A model generated the notes under the pieces. That model was not told the DNA's origin. It worked only from the letters and a program-made list of their open reading frames with translations, and searched no databases. The position numbers and the translations under genes were made by a program. Source: Bettongia penicillata ogilbyi (lineage: Eukaryota > Chordata > Mammalia > Diprotodontia > Potoroidae). Taken from it: a stretch of 64,000 nucleotides of DNA. The number at the start of each line of letters is the position of its first letter. Positions within the stretch are counted from its first letter, which is position 1. The DNA lies in NCBI GenBank assembly GCA_023548195.1, contig JAJHZJ010000008.1, forward strand, positions 2,070,232 through 2,134,231. Reading direction: 5' to 3'. Positions 1 to 11,500 of this stretch are shown here, in pieces.

Positions 1-1270
1 GATGATAGCATCAGGAGATGTTAGAGCAGAGTGGAAGTTTCTTGTTTTTTTAAGGTTAGAGGGCACACATACATGCTTGAAGGCATTAGTGCAGAAAGCA
101 CTAAATAGGGAAAGGATGGAAATTGAAAAGAAAAGGTCATGATTGAAGATGAAAATATACTGGAGGAAACAAGAAGGAAAGGGATAAAGTACACATGGAG
201 AAGGGTCAGGGTTTCCAAAGAGAAAGATGACTTCCTTGTCCAGGGATTTTGAGATGAAGAAAATGAAAGATGAGGGAAGTGATATTGAATGGTCTCAGTG
301 TTCTCTATAAAGTACATGGCAAAGACCTCAGCCAAGAGCAAGAAGCAAGAGGTACTAGTAGAGTCTTGAGAAAGAAAGAGAAGCTTTGGAATAGTTTCTG
401 TGGGAAGTGAGGTAAGGAACTAGTTAGAGAAAAATAAAAGAATTGCCCTTGCTTCAGGGAAGGCTCCAGTTGAGGCTAGATAACATGAACTTATAACATA
501 CCCTATCAGCTTGAGAATGAGACTTCACTTACTTGCTTTTTGTTTAGTAGTAAAGAAGGTAGATTATGAATGTGATCCAGGACTGAGATTTGGCAAGAGA
601 TAAGCATTGGTAAGAGCAAGGGGGGAGGAGAGATTTGAGAGCAGAGCACAGTATAGAGTTGAAAGGGGTAACTATTGGGTTATGGTTAGAGAGAAAGGAA
701 AATGAAATTAAAACAAGAGTACTAACAGCCTTGGATAGACTAGGATTTGGAGGTATTAGTGAAAGCAAAAGAATAGGTTTAGGAGGGATGAGGCATAGGG
801 AAAGGTAGGATGTTAGGTACTGTCAGAATGTCACAGCCCCTAATTAGGTCATTGGAATACTTGTGGGTGATGATAAGATCCAGTGTATGGCCATCCCTAT
901 GTGTGGCTGAGGTGGAAGGATCATGGGATTTAAAGAGGTTAAGGAATCATTAAGTTAAACCATTTTAGGGGTCATCTATGTGAATGTCAAAGTGTCCTAG
1001 AATGAGGACAGTAGCTGGGAGGAAATAGAAAATGACGAGACAAGGGTTAAACCCAAGGAAAGAAGGAGAATGCCCTAAAGATCAATGCACTACAAACACC
1101 ATAGTTTTATTAAGTTGAAAATTTTGACTGGATGAATTTTAGAGGAATGATGATAGTGAAGGAAAGGTCTAAATGTGATAGTGAGTAGCAAGTAACATTC
1201 ATGGGAACATGAGAAAAGGTATATCCAGTGCCAGAGAGGATAGTTGAGGATACTTAGTCTTTAAAGAGGA
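1..1270 (-). mobile_element. L2 LINE fragment, ORF2 (RT to endonuclease)
   Basis: Old, broken L2 retrotransposon lying antisense and running off the left edge. The clearest evidence is in the endonuclease region. The reverse complement of about 968-1016 reads PATVLILGHFDIHIDDP, which matches the family motif LILGDFNIHID with one D to H change at a catalytic-region position. The reverse complement of about 845-905 reads GHTLDLIITHKYS, the conserved GHTLDLII block. The left part (1-770) holds decayed minus-strand frames consistent with the reverse transcriptase region. It is interrupted by stops and cannot encode a working protein. The endonuclease identification is strong; the outer limits are approximate. 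Confidence 0.85.
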
Positions 1271-1299
1271 GTAAGTTGTCAGTAAAAGGGCTAGTAAAG

Positions 1300-2640
1300 G
1301 GAAGGAATATTAATCAAACAATTAATAAATGCTTATTAATTACCTATTATGCATCAGGCACTGCGCTAAATGCTAGGGATACAAAAAGAGGGAAAGGGCA
1401 CACCTTACTCTCAAAAAGCGCACAATCAAATGTTGTTCAGTTATTTTTCAGTTGCATCTGATTCCTTGTGACCCCATTTGGGATTTTCTTCTCAAAGATG
1501 CTGGAGTGGTTTTCTATTTCCTTCTCCAGCTCATTTTATAGATGAGGAAACTGAGGAAGACAGGGTTAAGTGACTTGCTCACAGTGAGTGTCTGAAGCCA
1601 GATTTGAACTCAGGAAATAAATCTTCCCTTCCTGCCTCCAGGTCCAGTCTATCCACTGTAGCATTGAGCTGCCCACAATCTACTGGGGGAGACAGTGAGC
1701 AAATATGTACAAAAAAGCTATGTATGAGATAAATAGGAAATGATTAACTGAGAGAAGGCACTAGAATTAAGGAAGATCAGGAAAGAGTATATAAAAGAAA
1801 AAAAGAAAGTTACAAGACAATTTTGTTACATATTTAAAAGGAATATCAGGTTCTACATAATAGATTTGCAGTTTCATGTACAATCATTTTTAAACTCTAT
1901 GTTAAGGAAATGCTTGTTTTGTTTCATAAATTAAAAATTTTTTGAAAGAGTATATGCTGTGACTTGAGGTGTAAGACTAGAAAAATAGGAAAGGACTAGG
2001 AGAATGGAAGACTTTGAATGTCAAACAGAAGACACTGTATTTGATCCTGGAGTCAATAGCAAGTCACTGGAGTTTCTTGGGTAAGGAGACAACTGACATG
2101 GTCAGATGAATGCTTAGGAGAATCACTTTGGTGGCTGAATGGAGGACACATTGGGATGGGAGACAAAGCGGACAGACTCAGCAGCAAGTTATTGCAATAG
2201 TTCAGGTGTGGGGTGATGAGGGCCTGCATCAGAGAGATGGCAGTGTCAGATGTAAGAAGGAGGCAGATTGGAGAGATCTTGCAAATGTGAAAATTGACAG
2301 GCCTGGCAGCAGCCTGGATACGGAGGGGTAAGAAGAAATGAGAAATTAAGGGTGACTACTATGTTCTGAGCCCTAGGGATCAAAAGGATGGTGATGCCCT
2401 CTATAGTAACAGGGCAGGTAGGAGGGGAGCAGAATTTAGGGGGAAAAGTAATGAGTTCCATTTTGTCATGTAAATTTTATGGTCTCTACTGTACATCAAG
2501 TTCAAGGTGTCTGAAAGGTAGCTGGAGTTGTGAGATTGGAGGTCAGCAGGGAATTGGGGCAGGATAGGGGAAATTGGGAATCATCAGTATAGAGATGGCA
2601 ATTAAATACATGGGAGGATGATGGGAAAAAGTCCAGCAAC
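1300..2640 (-). mobile_element. L2 LINE fragment, 3' end and C-terminal ORF2, split by a SINE
   Basis: A second L2 in the same orientation as the first. The left part (about 1310-1430) is the typical antisense L2 3' end, with words such as attaataaatgcttattaat and catcaggcactgcgctaaat. After a Mar-1 insertion it resumes at about 1677 (ctactgggggagacagtgag) and continues to about 2640, including the antisense block ttgcaatagttcaggtgtgg near 2190. Minus-strand frames are short and broken. Orientation and family are well supported; the right end is uncertain. Confidence 0.8.
1431..1676 (-). mobile_element. Mar-1-type CORE-SINE
   Basis: Reads 3' to 5' on this strand. It begins with the Bov-B-like tail (gttgttcag, then gcatctgattccttgtgacc), passes through the CORE (gatgaggaaactgagga) and ends in the tRNA-derived head (ctatccactgtagcattgag). 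It sits inside an L2, and short matching flanks (cacaatca on the left, cacaatct on the right) look like a decayed target-site duplication. The tail with this head is what marks the window as marsupial. Confidence 0.9.
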
Positions 2641-2649
2641 TATTTCATT

Positions 2650-2735
2650 TTTTTTTCTTTATGTCCTAAGGACCTAATATAGTGCCTAATCCATAGTAGG
2701 TGCTTAATAGATGCTTAATAAGTTGAGTTCAATTT
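2650..2735 (+). mobile_element. L2 LINE 3'-end fragment
   Basis: Short sense-orientation L2 3' terminus: a poly-T-rich start, then tagtgcctaatccatagtag and gtgcttaatagatgcttaat, the usual last 70 or so bases of L2. No coding part is present. Confidence 0.7.
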
Positions 2736-2925
2736 CAGAGGCATAAAATGACCTTAATTTTTTTAAAAATTTACTTATGGGAGTCTCTAGTTTTATACAT
2801 AGTGTATTTGGTGTTCCTTAAATATATTGAGAAAGAGTGTTATCAGGAAAGTCTTTGGAAATTCAGGGAAGCCTCTGATTTATACGTAGCATATTGAGTT
2901 TCTTTTAAATAGATTGTGAAGGGTA

Positions 2926-3174
2926 GCTAGGTGGCTCACTGGATAGAGTTCTGGGCCTGGAATCAGGAAGACTCATCTTTATGAGTTCAGATCCCGCCTC
3001 AGGCACTTAGGAGCTATCTGCTGCTGGGCAAGTCACTTAATCCTGATTACCTCAGTTTCCTCATATGTGAAAAGGTCTGGAGAAGGAAATGGCAAACCTC
3101 TCTAGTCTCTTTGCACAGAAAATCCCAAATAAGGTCATGCAGAGTCAGGCGTGACTGGAAAACAGCTAAACAAC
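2926..3174 (+). mobile_element. Mar-1-type CORE-SINE, near full length
   Basis: Starts with the tRNA-like head (gggtagctaggtggctcact, ggatagag). The CORE follows (gggcaagtcacttaatcctg, cctcagtttcctcat). It ends with the Bov-B-type tail (agagtcaggcgtgactgg). Flanks agattgtga on the left and agattgttt on the right fit a target-site duplication, so the copy is essentially complete. Divergence looks like 15-25% by eye. Confidence 0.92.
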
Positions 3175-4195
3175 AGATTGTTTCCAGGGAAATCCTTCGA
3201 GGATAGGCTAGGGGTTTAGGGGCACAGATAATTGAACTCCTGTGCCCTGGATAATTATCTGGTTAAGGTTGCCAGCAGGGCATGTATGTAAGCTGAATCA
3301 TCCTCATAAGTCATACCCTCAAGACCTACTGCAGCACCTAAAGGAAAACTGGCACCATAGGTCCTTTCTTATATTCAGGTTATCTGTTCCAGACATTATG
3401 TCAGATTTACCTTCTTGGTTCCTTATGAAATCAATGCAATTGATCGTTTGACTACGAGTGACAAGAATGACTTTTATAAATTCAGAATTCTGAATGGTAT
3501 TTTCCTGGGTCTTGAGGAGTTCTTTGCTTTAAAAAGAAAAAAACAGCATTTAAAAAAAATCTCTAAATCAGGTGAGGAATTGGTGTACCTACTAATACTG
3601 CACCATGCATCTATGAAGGACATGTTACGTCTATGGGATCAGTAAACAGAAGACTAAAAGTATGAGGGATTGGGTTTCAGCTGTTCTAACAGCCCGTGTG
3701 GAAGGGTCATTGGTTTCACCTGTAACTGTGTAGAGATCAACCAGCGACACTTCAAAGATAAAGCTGTTCTGCTATTCTAAAACGGACTTGTCAATGGAAC
3801 TCTGTCATTCTCCAACCCCAAAGTAGCCATTTCTATTACTTTATGGGGATGGTTTCTGATTTATGTAGAGTGTTGTTCTTTCCCCTTCTCCGTTTTCTTC
3901 TAGGCTATAAATAAATTTTAATAATATTTATTGGTAAAATTTTTTAAGTAGAACATTACATAGTATTCCTTTTTAAAATCAGTTCAAAAGGATTAGTTAT
4001 ATAGGAATTCATTTCCCCAAATGCTTCTTATAAAATGCAGGGCATTATTAAAGACAGTGAAAACTCTCCTTCCTGCCCCACCTCCCAAAAATAGACTAAT
4101 ACATAGTCCCCCCTCTTAAGTATTTTATATTCAAAAAGAGAAGAGGAGATGACAAATACAAAAATGAAAATGGTACAAAGGAGAACATAAACACC
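3175..4195. other. Unassigned non-coding stretch
   Basis: No repeat family, RNA gene or convincing coding exon was recognised. Two overlapping open frames near 3242-3645 (69 and 76 codons) have no recognisable domain and ordinary AT-rich composition; I read them as chance. Confidence 0.5.
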
Positions 4196-4197
4196 AC

Positions 4198-4530
4198 AAT
4201 TCAATTCAACGAAAAATTTTTGAGTACCTACTATGCTTAAAGCAGGAGGGTAGATGTGTCCTGGATGCCAAAGGAAAGTGGGCACCTTGAAGGCAGATAC
4301 AGTTTTGGTTTTTGTCTCTGTGCTTGGCTGGCATAGAGTTGTTGCTAAGTTGTTTCAGTTGTGTCTGACTCTCTGTAACCCTATTTGGGGTTTTTGTGGC
4401 AAAGGTGCTGGAGTGATTTGCCATCTTTTTTCTCCGATGCATTTTATAGATGAAAAACTGAGGCAAACAGGGTTAAGTGACTTGCCCCGGGTTACTAGTA
4501 TGTGTCTGTATAATAAATGCTTATTGTTGT
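4198..4530 (+). mobile_element. L2 3'-end pieces (one antisense, one sense) with a nested SINE
   Basis: Positions 4198-4245 are an antisense L2 end (ttcaacgaaaaatttttgag, tacctactatgc). Positions 4275-4337 are a sense L2 end (ccttgaaggcagatacag) whose last bases (aataaatgcttattg) reappear at 4508-4524. A Mar-1 insertion therefore split the sense copy. Confidence 0.65.
4338..4503 (-). mobile_element. Mar-1-type CORE-SINE, 5'-truncated
   Basis: Antisense copy with the Bov-B-like tail (gttgtgtctgactctctgta), the CORE (aaaaactgaggcaaacaggg) and ttaagtgacttgcccc. The tRNA head is missing. It is inserted into an L2 3' end. Confidence 0.85.
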
Positions 4531-4539
4531 TCTTTGGAA

Positions 4540-5350
4540 AATAGTCCCTTTCCTCGAAGTGCTTAGAGCCTGTAAGGAAAGACAGGATATACAGAAGTTA
4601 GTACTCTACAAGGCAGAGCATAGGAGTTCCACCAGAAGGGTACAGAGTTCTGGGTTTCCAAAGGAGGATGAGATCAGTGCCCCCAGAAGAGTCAGGAAGG
4701 ATTTCATAGGACAAACAAAGGTAAATCTGATCAGAACCTTGAAAGCTGAGCAGAATTTTGACCGATGGAAATTGGGAAAAGGCATTGCAGGAAGAGGAAA
4801 GAATGTAAAGGAAGGTTCAGCCTCCAGATAGTGAAGATTATATTTGGACAACAATGGATAGTTCAGTTGCCTAGAGTATATATTCCAGTTTTGCTGGAAA
4901 GATTGGTTAATATCATAGGGAATCCAGAATGTTTGGACCTAACTTGACAAGACATAGAGAGTTATCAAAGGACTTGGGGCAGGACCGCACTCTAATATGA
5001 TCATTCTGACAGTGGTATATGAATGGATTGCTGGAGGCAGACAGTGAGGACATAGGTAGACCACTTAGAAGAGTGCATGGCCTTTCAAGGAAAAGTCACT
5101 CTGTAGGCACTATGTGTTTAAAGGAAAAGCCAGGTTGGAGAGACCTTGAGAAGACAAACTCTATCAGTCTTGGCAATTGATTGGATGTGAGGTGAGAGGG
5201 AAAGGAAGGAACTAATGATAACTCCATGGTATTGCACCAGGTGACTGGGAAAATTGTCATACCATTAGCATAAATTGGCAAGTTGTAAGCAGGAGCTTCT
5301 TTGTAGGGAAAGATTGCTGCTCTTATTTTGGGAATTGCTGAAGAAGACAT
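4540..5350 (-). mobile_element. L2 LINE fragment
   Basis: Antisense L2. Landmarks are gtgcttagagcctgtaagga near 4560, ggcagaccgcactct-like antisense text near 4980-5060, and the block around 5125-5260 (ccaggttggagagaccttga, attggatgtgaggtgagagg) that recurs in the other antisense L2 copies here. Minus-strand frames at 4606-4854 and 5096-5350 are remnants, not genes. Confidence 0.7.
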
Positions 5351-6285
5351 TTAATTCCCAAATGGTTGCTGTGGAGCCATAATCATGTCGCTAAGATTAT
5401 ACATCAGCATCTGGCTGCAAGAATATATATTGGTAATGGGAGTAGCACAGTACTACAAAAACACCTTTGCATGTATATATTTTTTTAAAAGCCTCTGTAA
5501 AGACTCAGTAAAATATACTGCATCAGAACTATAACAACATACCCACAAATTGTAACCACTATATTTGACATAAACAACAATTCAGTGGAACATACTCTCA
5601 TAGTTACCCTACTAAAAAAGTAACCTGAAATTATTGTGTACCCCTTTATTAAATACTAATTATGTGCAAGACACCATACAATTTAGAGGCACTGTGCCAA
5701 TCACAGGGACCGAACTCCACCTTTACAAAATTGCTTAACGAACCAAAATTATCCTTAGTCCACCCTAAGCCCACCCTACCTCCATCACTATTCAAATTAT
5801 AATACAGAGCCTGCCATCTTAGATCTGACTCATGGCTGTCCCCTGATGACTCTGACTTTTCTAGGTTCACTTCAATTTGCCCATCTTCCATGCAATGGAC
5901 TTTGTTTCACTTTCAAGGTGACAAATCATTAACTTAAACAGTAGAAGAGATCTGACCCTTTTCCCAGGTAATACATATTTAAACTGTCACCTTTCGAAGA
6001 TGATCCCTTCTCCCACCCCAATCTTAATTATCTAAGTTAACTAGAAGTAAGGTTTTAAATTTTTCAAAATTCTTTTTTATTATGAATTTGACAAATAGCA
6101 ACAAGTATGACAACTTCCAAATATAAAGAAGTTTAAAAAAGAACTCCTGAATCTATATTATGGACAACTTGGTTGCTATTATGTTTAAGACAGTAGTCCT
6201 AATATTGTCTTGCTTATCCCTTTCTTTTATGAATTTCTTTCTTCTCTTCTCTGTGAACTTCTAAAACAGTTTTCTAAAGTTTGGG
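5351..6285. other. Unassigned non-coding stretch
   Basis: AT-rich single-copy-looking sequence. I recognise no repeat or gene. The minus-strand frame at 5649-5891 (80 codons) has no motif that I know. Confidence 0.45.
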
Positions 6286-6744
6286 TCTGGGCCATCCCCC
6301 TTCCTCTCCCCATCCATCCACCCAACTCAAAGAGCTCTAGGGGCTGACTTCCTGTCACCACCAGGATCAAACATAAGCTCCTCTTTTGGGCACTGAGAAC
6401 TTTTTATAACTTGGCTTCTACCTGCCTTTCCAGTTTTCTTGCCCTCCATCCTCTACACCTCCAATCCTATAGAACACTGGCCCATTTGGTCTTCCTCAAA
6501 CACTCTTGTCTTTTAGCCTCTGTTTTCATCCCTGCCTGAAACACTCTGCCCCTCCTCATCCACCAGTTAGTTTCTCTAGCTTCCTTTAGGGTTTAGCTCA
6601 AATCCTATAACCTGGAGTAGGAAGCCTTTCCTGGTTCCCCTTCTCCCAACCCCAGTTTCTAGGGAGTTCGATTCTGAGATAATCTTAGGTTCTTGTGCCT
6701 TCCCTGAATTACCTTACTCTGTGTTTGTAGGTACATATGCATGT

Positions 6745-6950
6745 TCAGTTGTTTCAGTTGGTTCTGACTCTTTTGAACCCCATTTGGGTTGTTTTTTACA
6801 AAGATATTGAAGTAGTTTGCCATTTCCTCTTCCAGCTCATTTTATAGATGAGGAAATGTAGGTGAACAAGATTAAGTATCTTGCCCAGGGACAGGTGACT
6901 GAGGTCACATTTGAACTCAGGTCTTCCTGACTCTAGGTCTGGCATTAATC
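6745..6950 (-). mobile_element. Mar-1-type CORE-SINE
   Basis: Antisense copy with tail (ttgtttcagttggttctgac), CORE (tttatagatgaggaaatgta) and part of the head (ctgactctaggtctggc). It is inserted in a sense L2 3' region. Confidence 0.88.
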
Positions 6951-7062
6951 ATACATACATACACACATAAACGCACATACATATACATGTGTGTATAGAC
7001 ACATATGCATACATATCTAGTACATATATACACAATACATATAAATATATACATATATTTAT
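6951..7062. repeat. Interrupted CA/TA microsatellite
   Basis: Alternating purine-pyrimidine run (catacatacatacacacata and similar) directly after the SINE head. It probably grew from the junction and is impure, so unlikely to be highly polymorphic. Confidence 0.8.
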
Positions 7063-7164
7063 TTAGGTGCCTACTTTTTACATGTTTTCTTTCACATTAG
7101 AAGGTAAGCATCTTGAGGGCAAGAATTATTTTTATCTTTCTTTGCATTTGTTGTCAGAAAACAT

Positions 7165-7352
7165 ATTATTACATTTATTAGTCATGTGACTATGGACAAA
7201 TCATTTAAATATCTGGAGCTCGACCTTTCTCATCCGTAAAACAGAGATAATAATATTTGTACCGCTCCACACACACATTTCTCAGGGTTTTCATGAGGAG
7301 AGCACTTTGCAAATTTCAAGCACTATAGAAATGTGATATGTGATTATCATTG
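7165..7352 (+). mobile_element. MIR-type CORE-SINE
   Basis: Sense MIR: tgtgactatggacaaatcat, then a pyrimidine-rich CORE, gtaaaacagagataataat, and the L2-like tail (gagagcactttgcaaatt). The head is lost. Confidence 0.75.
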
Positions 7353-7549
7353 ACAAAGATTAGTTTAAAACCTATTTCTCCTGACTCCTATCCAAAGCTC
7401 TTCCTAATATGCCCAAATTGCTAGAAGATCTCTCTGTTCCTGGAAGATTATTGTAATGTGTGTTTTAATATGGCCTTTACTGTTAGACTGAGCTAAAATG
7501 AAAATAATCTGAACTATTACAATAATTATGATGATGATGATAAAAGACC

Positions 7550-7765
7550 TTGAATTTGTGTACTTCAACAAAGTGCTTTCCCATCTGTGGTCTCATTCTG
7601 TCTTATAGCAACCCTGTGATGTAGAGAGAACAGAAACCCCCACCCCATTTGACAGATAAGAAACTGAATGCACAGAAAGGTTAAGTGACATTGTGCAGAT
7701 GTAGCAAAGACAAAACTGAAACCCAAGTCTCTCAATCCCTGGTGTGGTAGGCACTCTGTCCAAAA
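7550..7765 (-). mobile_element. MIR-type CORE-SINE
   Basis: Antisense MIR: aaagtgctttcccatctgtg, cttatagcaaccctgtgatg, gataagaaactgaatgcaca, gaaaggttaagtgac, then a degenerate head. The minus-strand frame covering it is SINE-derived. Confidence 0.78.
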
Positions 7766-9062
7766 GAAAAAACTTTCTTCTACTATTTTATCCATGAGTG
7801 AATTTGAAAGATAAGTAGATGTAGCTTAATCTTCTTAATTCCCAGTGGTGACTCAGGATTCGACCAGAGAATTCAGAACAGGATACTGCTGGTACTAAAT
7901 GTGAGACTTCTGAGTCTAACCGTTGCTGCCGTCATCTGTATTCACTGAAATGAAGGCAAGAATGAAAGAAAACAAAACAGCCCAGGGAATCAACGAAAAT
8001 TTAGGTTTGCATTTTATAACCATATGGATCAAATCTTTATGTCGAAAAGAATCCTGATAATACAGAAGAAAATAATTTAAAATGAGCTATTCACAAAGTA
8101 TGAACTCCCAGTTCTGTCTAATCCTAGGAATTGTGAGATTCTGGATTTACACACTTGATAGACTCCAAAAGGACTAAACAAGGTCTTCTAAACCACGGCC
8201 TAAGGGTCTTTAATGGTCTTAGAAAATTCCCAGGTTCCTACTGTAACTCATCATTCCTGATTACTGTCAGCTGAAGGTCAAGCTAAGTATGCCAGTTATG
8301 CACCAAGGCTGTTTCTTCTACAATTGCCTTGGGAAATGAATCCCAATGCAACCCTGAAGAAGCCGCAGCTTTAAGATGACTCTTTAAATGCTTCATGTAA
8401 CATACCTCATGTCTCCCTGCTACATCTTCCTTCTTCCCTGCTTGTAAAGGTTGTTTGTAATGCAAATGTGCAGTTCTGGTGTGAAGCATTTTCAGAAAGA
8501 AATTCATAGTCTTATAAAGCACAAATGTCCCTTCTTCATCACTGGATAATTGTGTTGTTTTGGTTTTTTTAAACCACCTCCAAAATGAGCAGATTATCAT
8601 TTTCAAACCTCTTGAAGTTCAGCAGCAAGCTTTAATCTCTTGAAATTGACTTCAAGAAATGAAGGAATCTGTTTCTGCAATTGGGCAGGTTAATTCAGCA
8701 GTAACATGAAATGTACAATTGCTTTTCTTTGACCTGTTGTCACATTGACATGACTGCTTCTGTTGTTGGCGTCCATGAACCCCTCCACATGGTCCCTCCT
8801 GCCTTTAAAATTAATTATGATAAGAAGTTCTTTTCAGTTCAGACTGATCAAGATGCTTCACATGCAGGGCTTGTAAATTATGAAGCATAAATGAGGGCAT
8901 CACTGAGCAAGAGAGGTCCCATGAAACCAATTTAAGAATTCTCGGTGGAGCTAGTGGGGACCTCAAAATACCCCTTCTGGAAGCAGAGCTAGAAATTAGA
9001 ATCGGCTTGTCATTCAACTTCTCTGCAGATTGGAATGAAGCTTCTGGGGTATGTTATTTGTG
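7766..9062. other. Unassigned non-coding stretch
   Basis: No recognised repeat. The minus-strand frame 8283-8606 (107 codons) has no domain that I recognise and no obvious splice context. It is probably chance, though it could be compared with other mammals. Confidence 0.4.
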
Positions 9063-9142
9063 CCATATACATCTGTGTATATACACACATATGTATATGT
9101 GTGTATATATGCACACACACGTCATACACATACACATATATA
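9063..9142. repeat. Impure TA/CA microsatellite
   Basis: Alternating TA and CA units (atacacacatatgtatatgt) followed by cacacacgtcatacacatac. The short plus-strand frame across it is repeat-encoded. Confidence 0.85.
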
Positions 9143-10065
9143 GTGGACAAAGCTTGTTCTTTTTTCTAGTTTTATTATTTATAGGGCATTTTTGCAGCAT
9201 TTAAAGCAAAGTGATGATGAGATTTTAAAATTTCCCTTGCAATATTTAAAACAAGATTTTTAGTTTTGTAGGTACTTTTGAAAATGTTTTAAAGTGCTTG
9301 AAACTTCTGGATTTTTAATACTTTCAGAACCTGTGATTCCATCCATTTGTGTCCTTGATCTAAGGATGTGAATTGCAACTCATCCTTGACTTGTTATCCT
9401 GTGGAATTAATTTCCATGCCTTCCTTTAAATATTTCATAGGCAGACCCCTCAATATTCTGAGAGCTTTGTTCTCCATCTCTTGACATTGTGTGGGTATCA
9501 ATGGAATTCACAGATTGAGCATGAGTTATCTCTCATGGTATTCTTTCTCCTATAACTCTGGGTGGTAAACTGCAGCCTACCTATACCCCTCCCTCCAGAT
9601 CCTTTTGGGTTGCCTATAACTTTAATTCTTCAGAATTAAAGAGTATTCCAGTTGCAAGGTATTCCACTTGCAAAGGAAGGCATTTGTTCCATAGGGAGGC
9701 TGAATATCATTAAAAGCAATATAATTTCTTAAAGACAATCTAGTTCAGTATCATCTTCCTAATCTATTCTCAACTTAGTTCATGGTACAAAGTTCAAATA
9801 GTTTATTGACCATCTTTGTGGATTGACCATCCAAGAGCTTATCATTGCCTGGATGATAGGTATTCTTCAACCATTTGGTTTTTCCTCTTTGAATAGGAAA
9901 GCCAAAATTTTTTGAGTGATTATAGATCTCACTTGAGAAGATTCATAGTGTTTCAGAGCATCCCCAAGAAGGATAACTTGAATGGCCTTGAAGTTGCAAT
10001 ACTAACAGAAAGAAATGATACTTAATGATTTTTAAAAATTTGTCATTTGTTTATTTTTAACATTA
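9143..10065. other. Unassigned non-coding stretch
   Basis: Text around 9330-9600 and 9780-10010 has the feel of very old LINE-derived DNA but I cannot name a family. Nothing coding is supported. Confidence 0.35.
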
Positions 10066-10145
10066 CCTAGGAGGATCCTTCTAACTTCAAAAATGTTAGA
10101 TGAAAGTAACAAAACCTGGCAAATGATTAGAAAGGTAGAAAATCT
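10066..10145 (+). repeat. Copy A of a diverged local repeat
   Basis: Shares a block with 11083-11165 in the same orientation: taggagga, cttct, acttcaaaaa, taacaaaacct and gatta appear in the same order and spacing. Identity is about 70-75% by eye. The family is unknown. Confidence 0.6.
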
Positions 10146-11082
10146 AAAGGAAATCTCAACCTTCGAAATTTATAGCACTTAATCCACTATCGTTAATTTT
10201 CTCTTTTTAATACCGATGAGAAAAAAATAATTATAATTCTGTATTGTTGCTTTCAATATTTCCAAAATTCAATATAAATAAAAATGATGGCAGATTTTTA
10301 AATGTTACAAATAAGATCACTTCCATAAATTTTATTATTATTAACTCACTGGGGGTTCTTAGGAAGATACAATGACACAAAGTATGCAAAATATTTGCAA
10401 ACCACCACATATATTTCAGTTATTAATTCAGTTAGTAAGTGTGTCAACACACTTTTACAAGGAGCCTTGGTCATCTTTTCCCTGTTGATTCCCCTCACCT
10501 AAGCAGCTTCCTCTCACCCACTCAGTATTTATAAATGCTAATTAAGGATTCCCTGCCTTCATTGTGATATGTTTTTGTCCTTGGTTTCATTCTGTTTTCA
10601 TAATGTAACTGAATTGCTTTTTCCCCAGACAGTATTAGCCTGATACTAGTTAGTTCAAAAAATGATCTCAAGATTCCACTGATGATCTTTAATTTTTTAT
10701 TTCGTTAGTTTGGGTTTTTTGTTTATTTGTGGAGGGTTTTAAAATATAAAATCAAGCCCCAAACTCTTTTAAACATGTCAAGTATGGGATAGCCTTTTGT
10801 TTACATGTACTCCAAATATGTGCCCAAGTCCATTAGAATGACTTGTTTTAAGTTCTTTTGGGATCATAGAAATGAATTAAAATATTTTTGTCATCTTCTT
10901 ACTTGCTTATAACCCAGTTTTTCACAGACTCTGTGATGGATATGTACAATGCAAACTAAGGTCTATTCCCAAATGTTTGTGCAAACTCCACATTTTCTAA
11001 ACCTGTCACAGTTAGCTAGGGTCAGTCCAGCTGAATTATTCTCTCAGGCTGATCAGGATTGTACAGTTTTGAAGTTTGACAT
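10146..11082. other. Unassigned non-coding stretch
   Basis: AT-rich sequence between the two copies of the local repeat. No repeat family, RNA gene or exon recognised. Confidence 0.4.
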
Positions 11083-11165
11083 GTAGGAGGATTCTTCTTA
11101 CTTCAAAAACATTAAAGCTGAAAAATAACAAAACCTAGTATAGGATTAGGAAAACACGGAGAAGC
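11083..11165 (+). repeat. Copy B of a diverged local repeat
   Basis: Second copy of the block at 10066-10145, about 1 kb downstream and in the same orientation (taggaggattcttcttactt, then aaataacaaaacctagtata). It could be a segmental duplicate or two members of an unnamed dispersed family. Confidence 0.6.
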
Positions 11166-11329
11166 CAGCAAACTGCAAAAGAGAACAAAGCCATGATGGA
11201 GTACTGCTTTATTTTTTTGTTTGTTTTTGGTCAAATATATACCAAAGCATAAAAGTTTAAAATTTTAATTTCTGAAATTTTAACATTGCCATAATTACCA
11301 AAAAAAAAAACATGATACCTGGCTATTTT
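11166..11329. other. Unassigned AT-rich stretch
   Basis: Low-complexity T- and A-rich spacer before an L1 3' end, including a run of ten A at about 11300. Nothing else seen. Confidence 0.4.
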
Positions 11330-11500
11330 TTTCAAATTTATTATTTTTTTAATGTTCTTTTTAACTTTTTAGTTCCAAATTTTCTCCCTCCTAACCCATG
11401 GAGAAGGCAAACAGTATGATATCAATTATACATGGAGAATCATGCAAAACGTATTTCCACATTCTGTCTAATGATTTTTACAAATCAAAATAAGGACTTT
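11330..11500 (-). mobile_element. L1 LINE 3' UTR fragment
   Basis: The T-rich left side corresponds to a minus-strand poly(A). It is followed by gttccaaattttctccctcc, catggagaaggcaaacagta and catgcaaaacgtatttccac, a pattern I associate with marsupial L1 3' untranslated regions. The related block at 23.5-23.7 kb supports this. Confidence 0.65.

Larger units (their letters stand above)
6286..7140 (+). mobile_element. L2 LINE 3' region, sense, interrupted
   Basis: Sense L2 3' untranslated region: cctctacacctccaatccta, tagtttctctagcttccttt, aagcctttcctggttccc. After a Mar-1 copy and a CA/TA microsatellite it ends with agaaggtaagcatcttgagg and gcaagaattatttttatctt at about 7100-7140. One of the few sense L2 copies in the window. 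Confidence 0.75.

Noticed and set aside
2926..2990. tRNA-like sequence at SINE heads
   Set aside because: Part of Mar-1 or MIR heads; they do not fold as intact tRNAs and are attached to SINE bodies.
2926..3174. Ruminant origin suggested by the Bov-B-like tail
   Set aside because: The tail is joined to the CORE-SINE head typical of marsupial Mar-1. Ruminant Bov-tA and Bov-A SINEs have different heads and none are seen.
8283..8606. 107-codon minus-strand open frame
   Set aside because: No known domain, no splice or promoter context; treated as chance.
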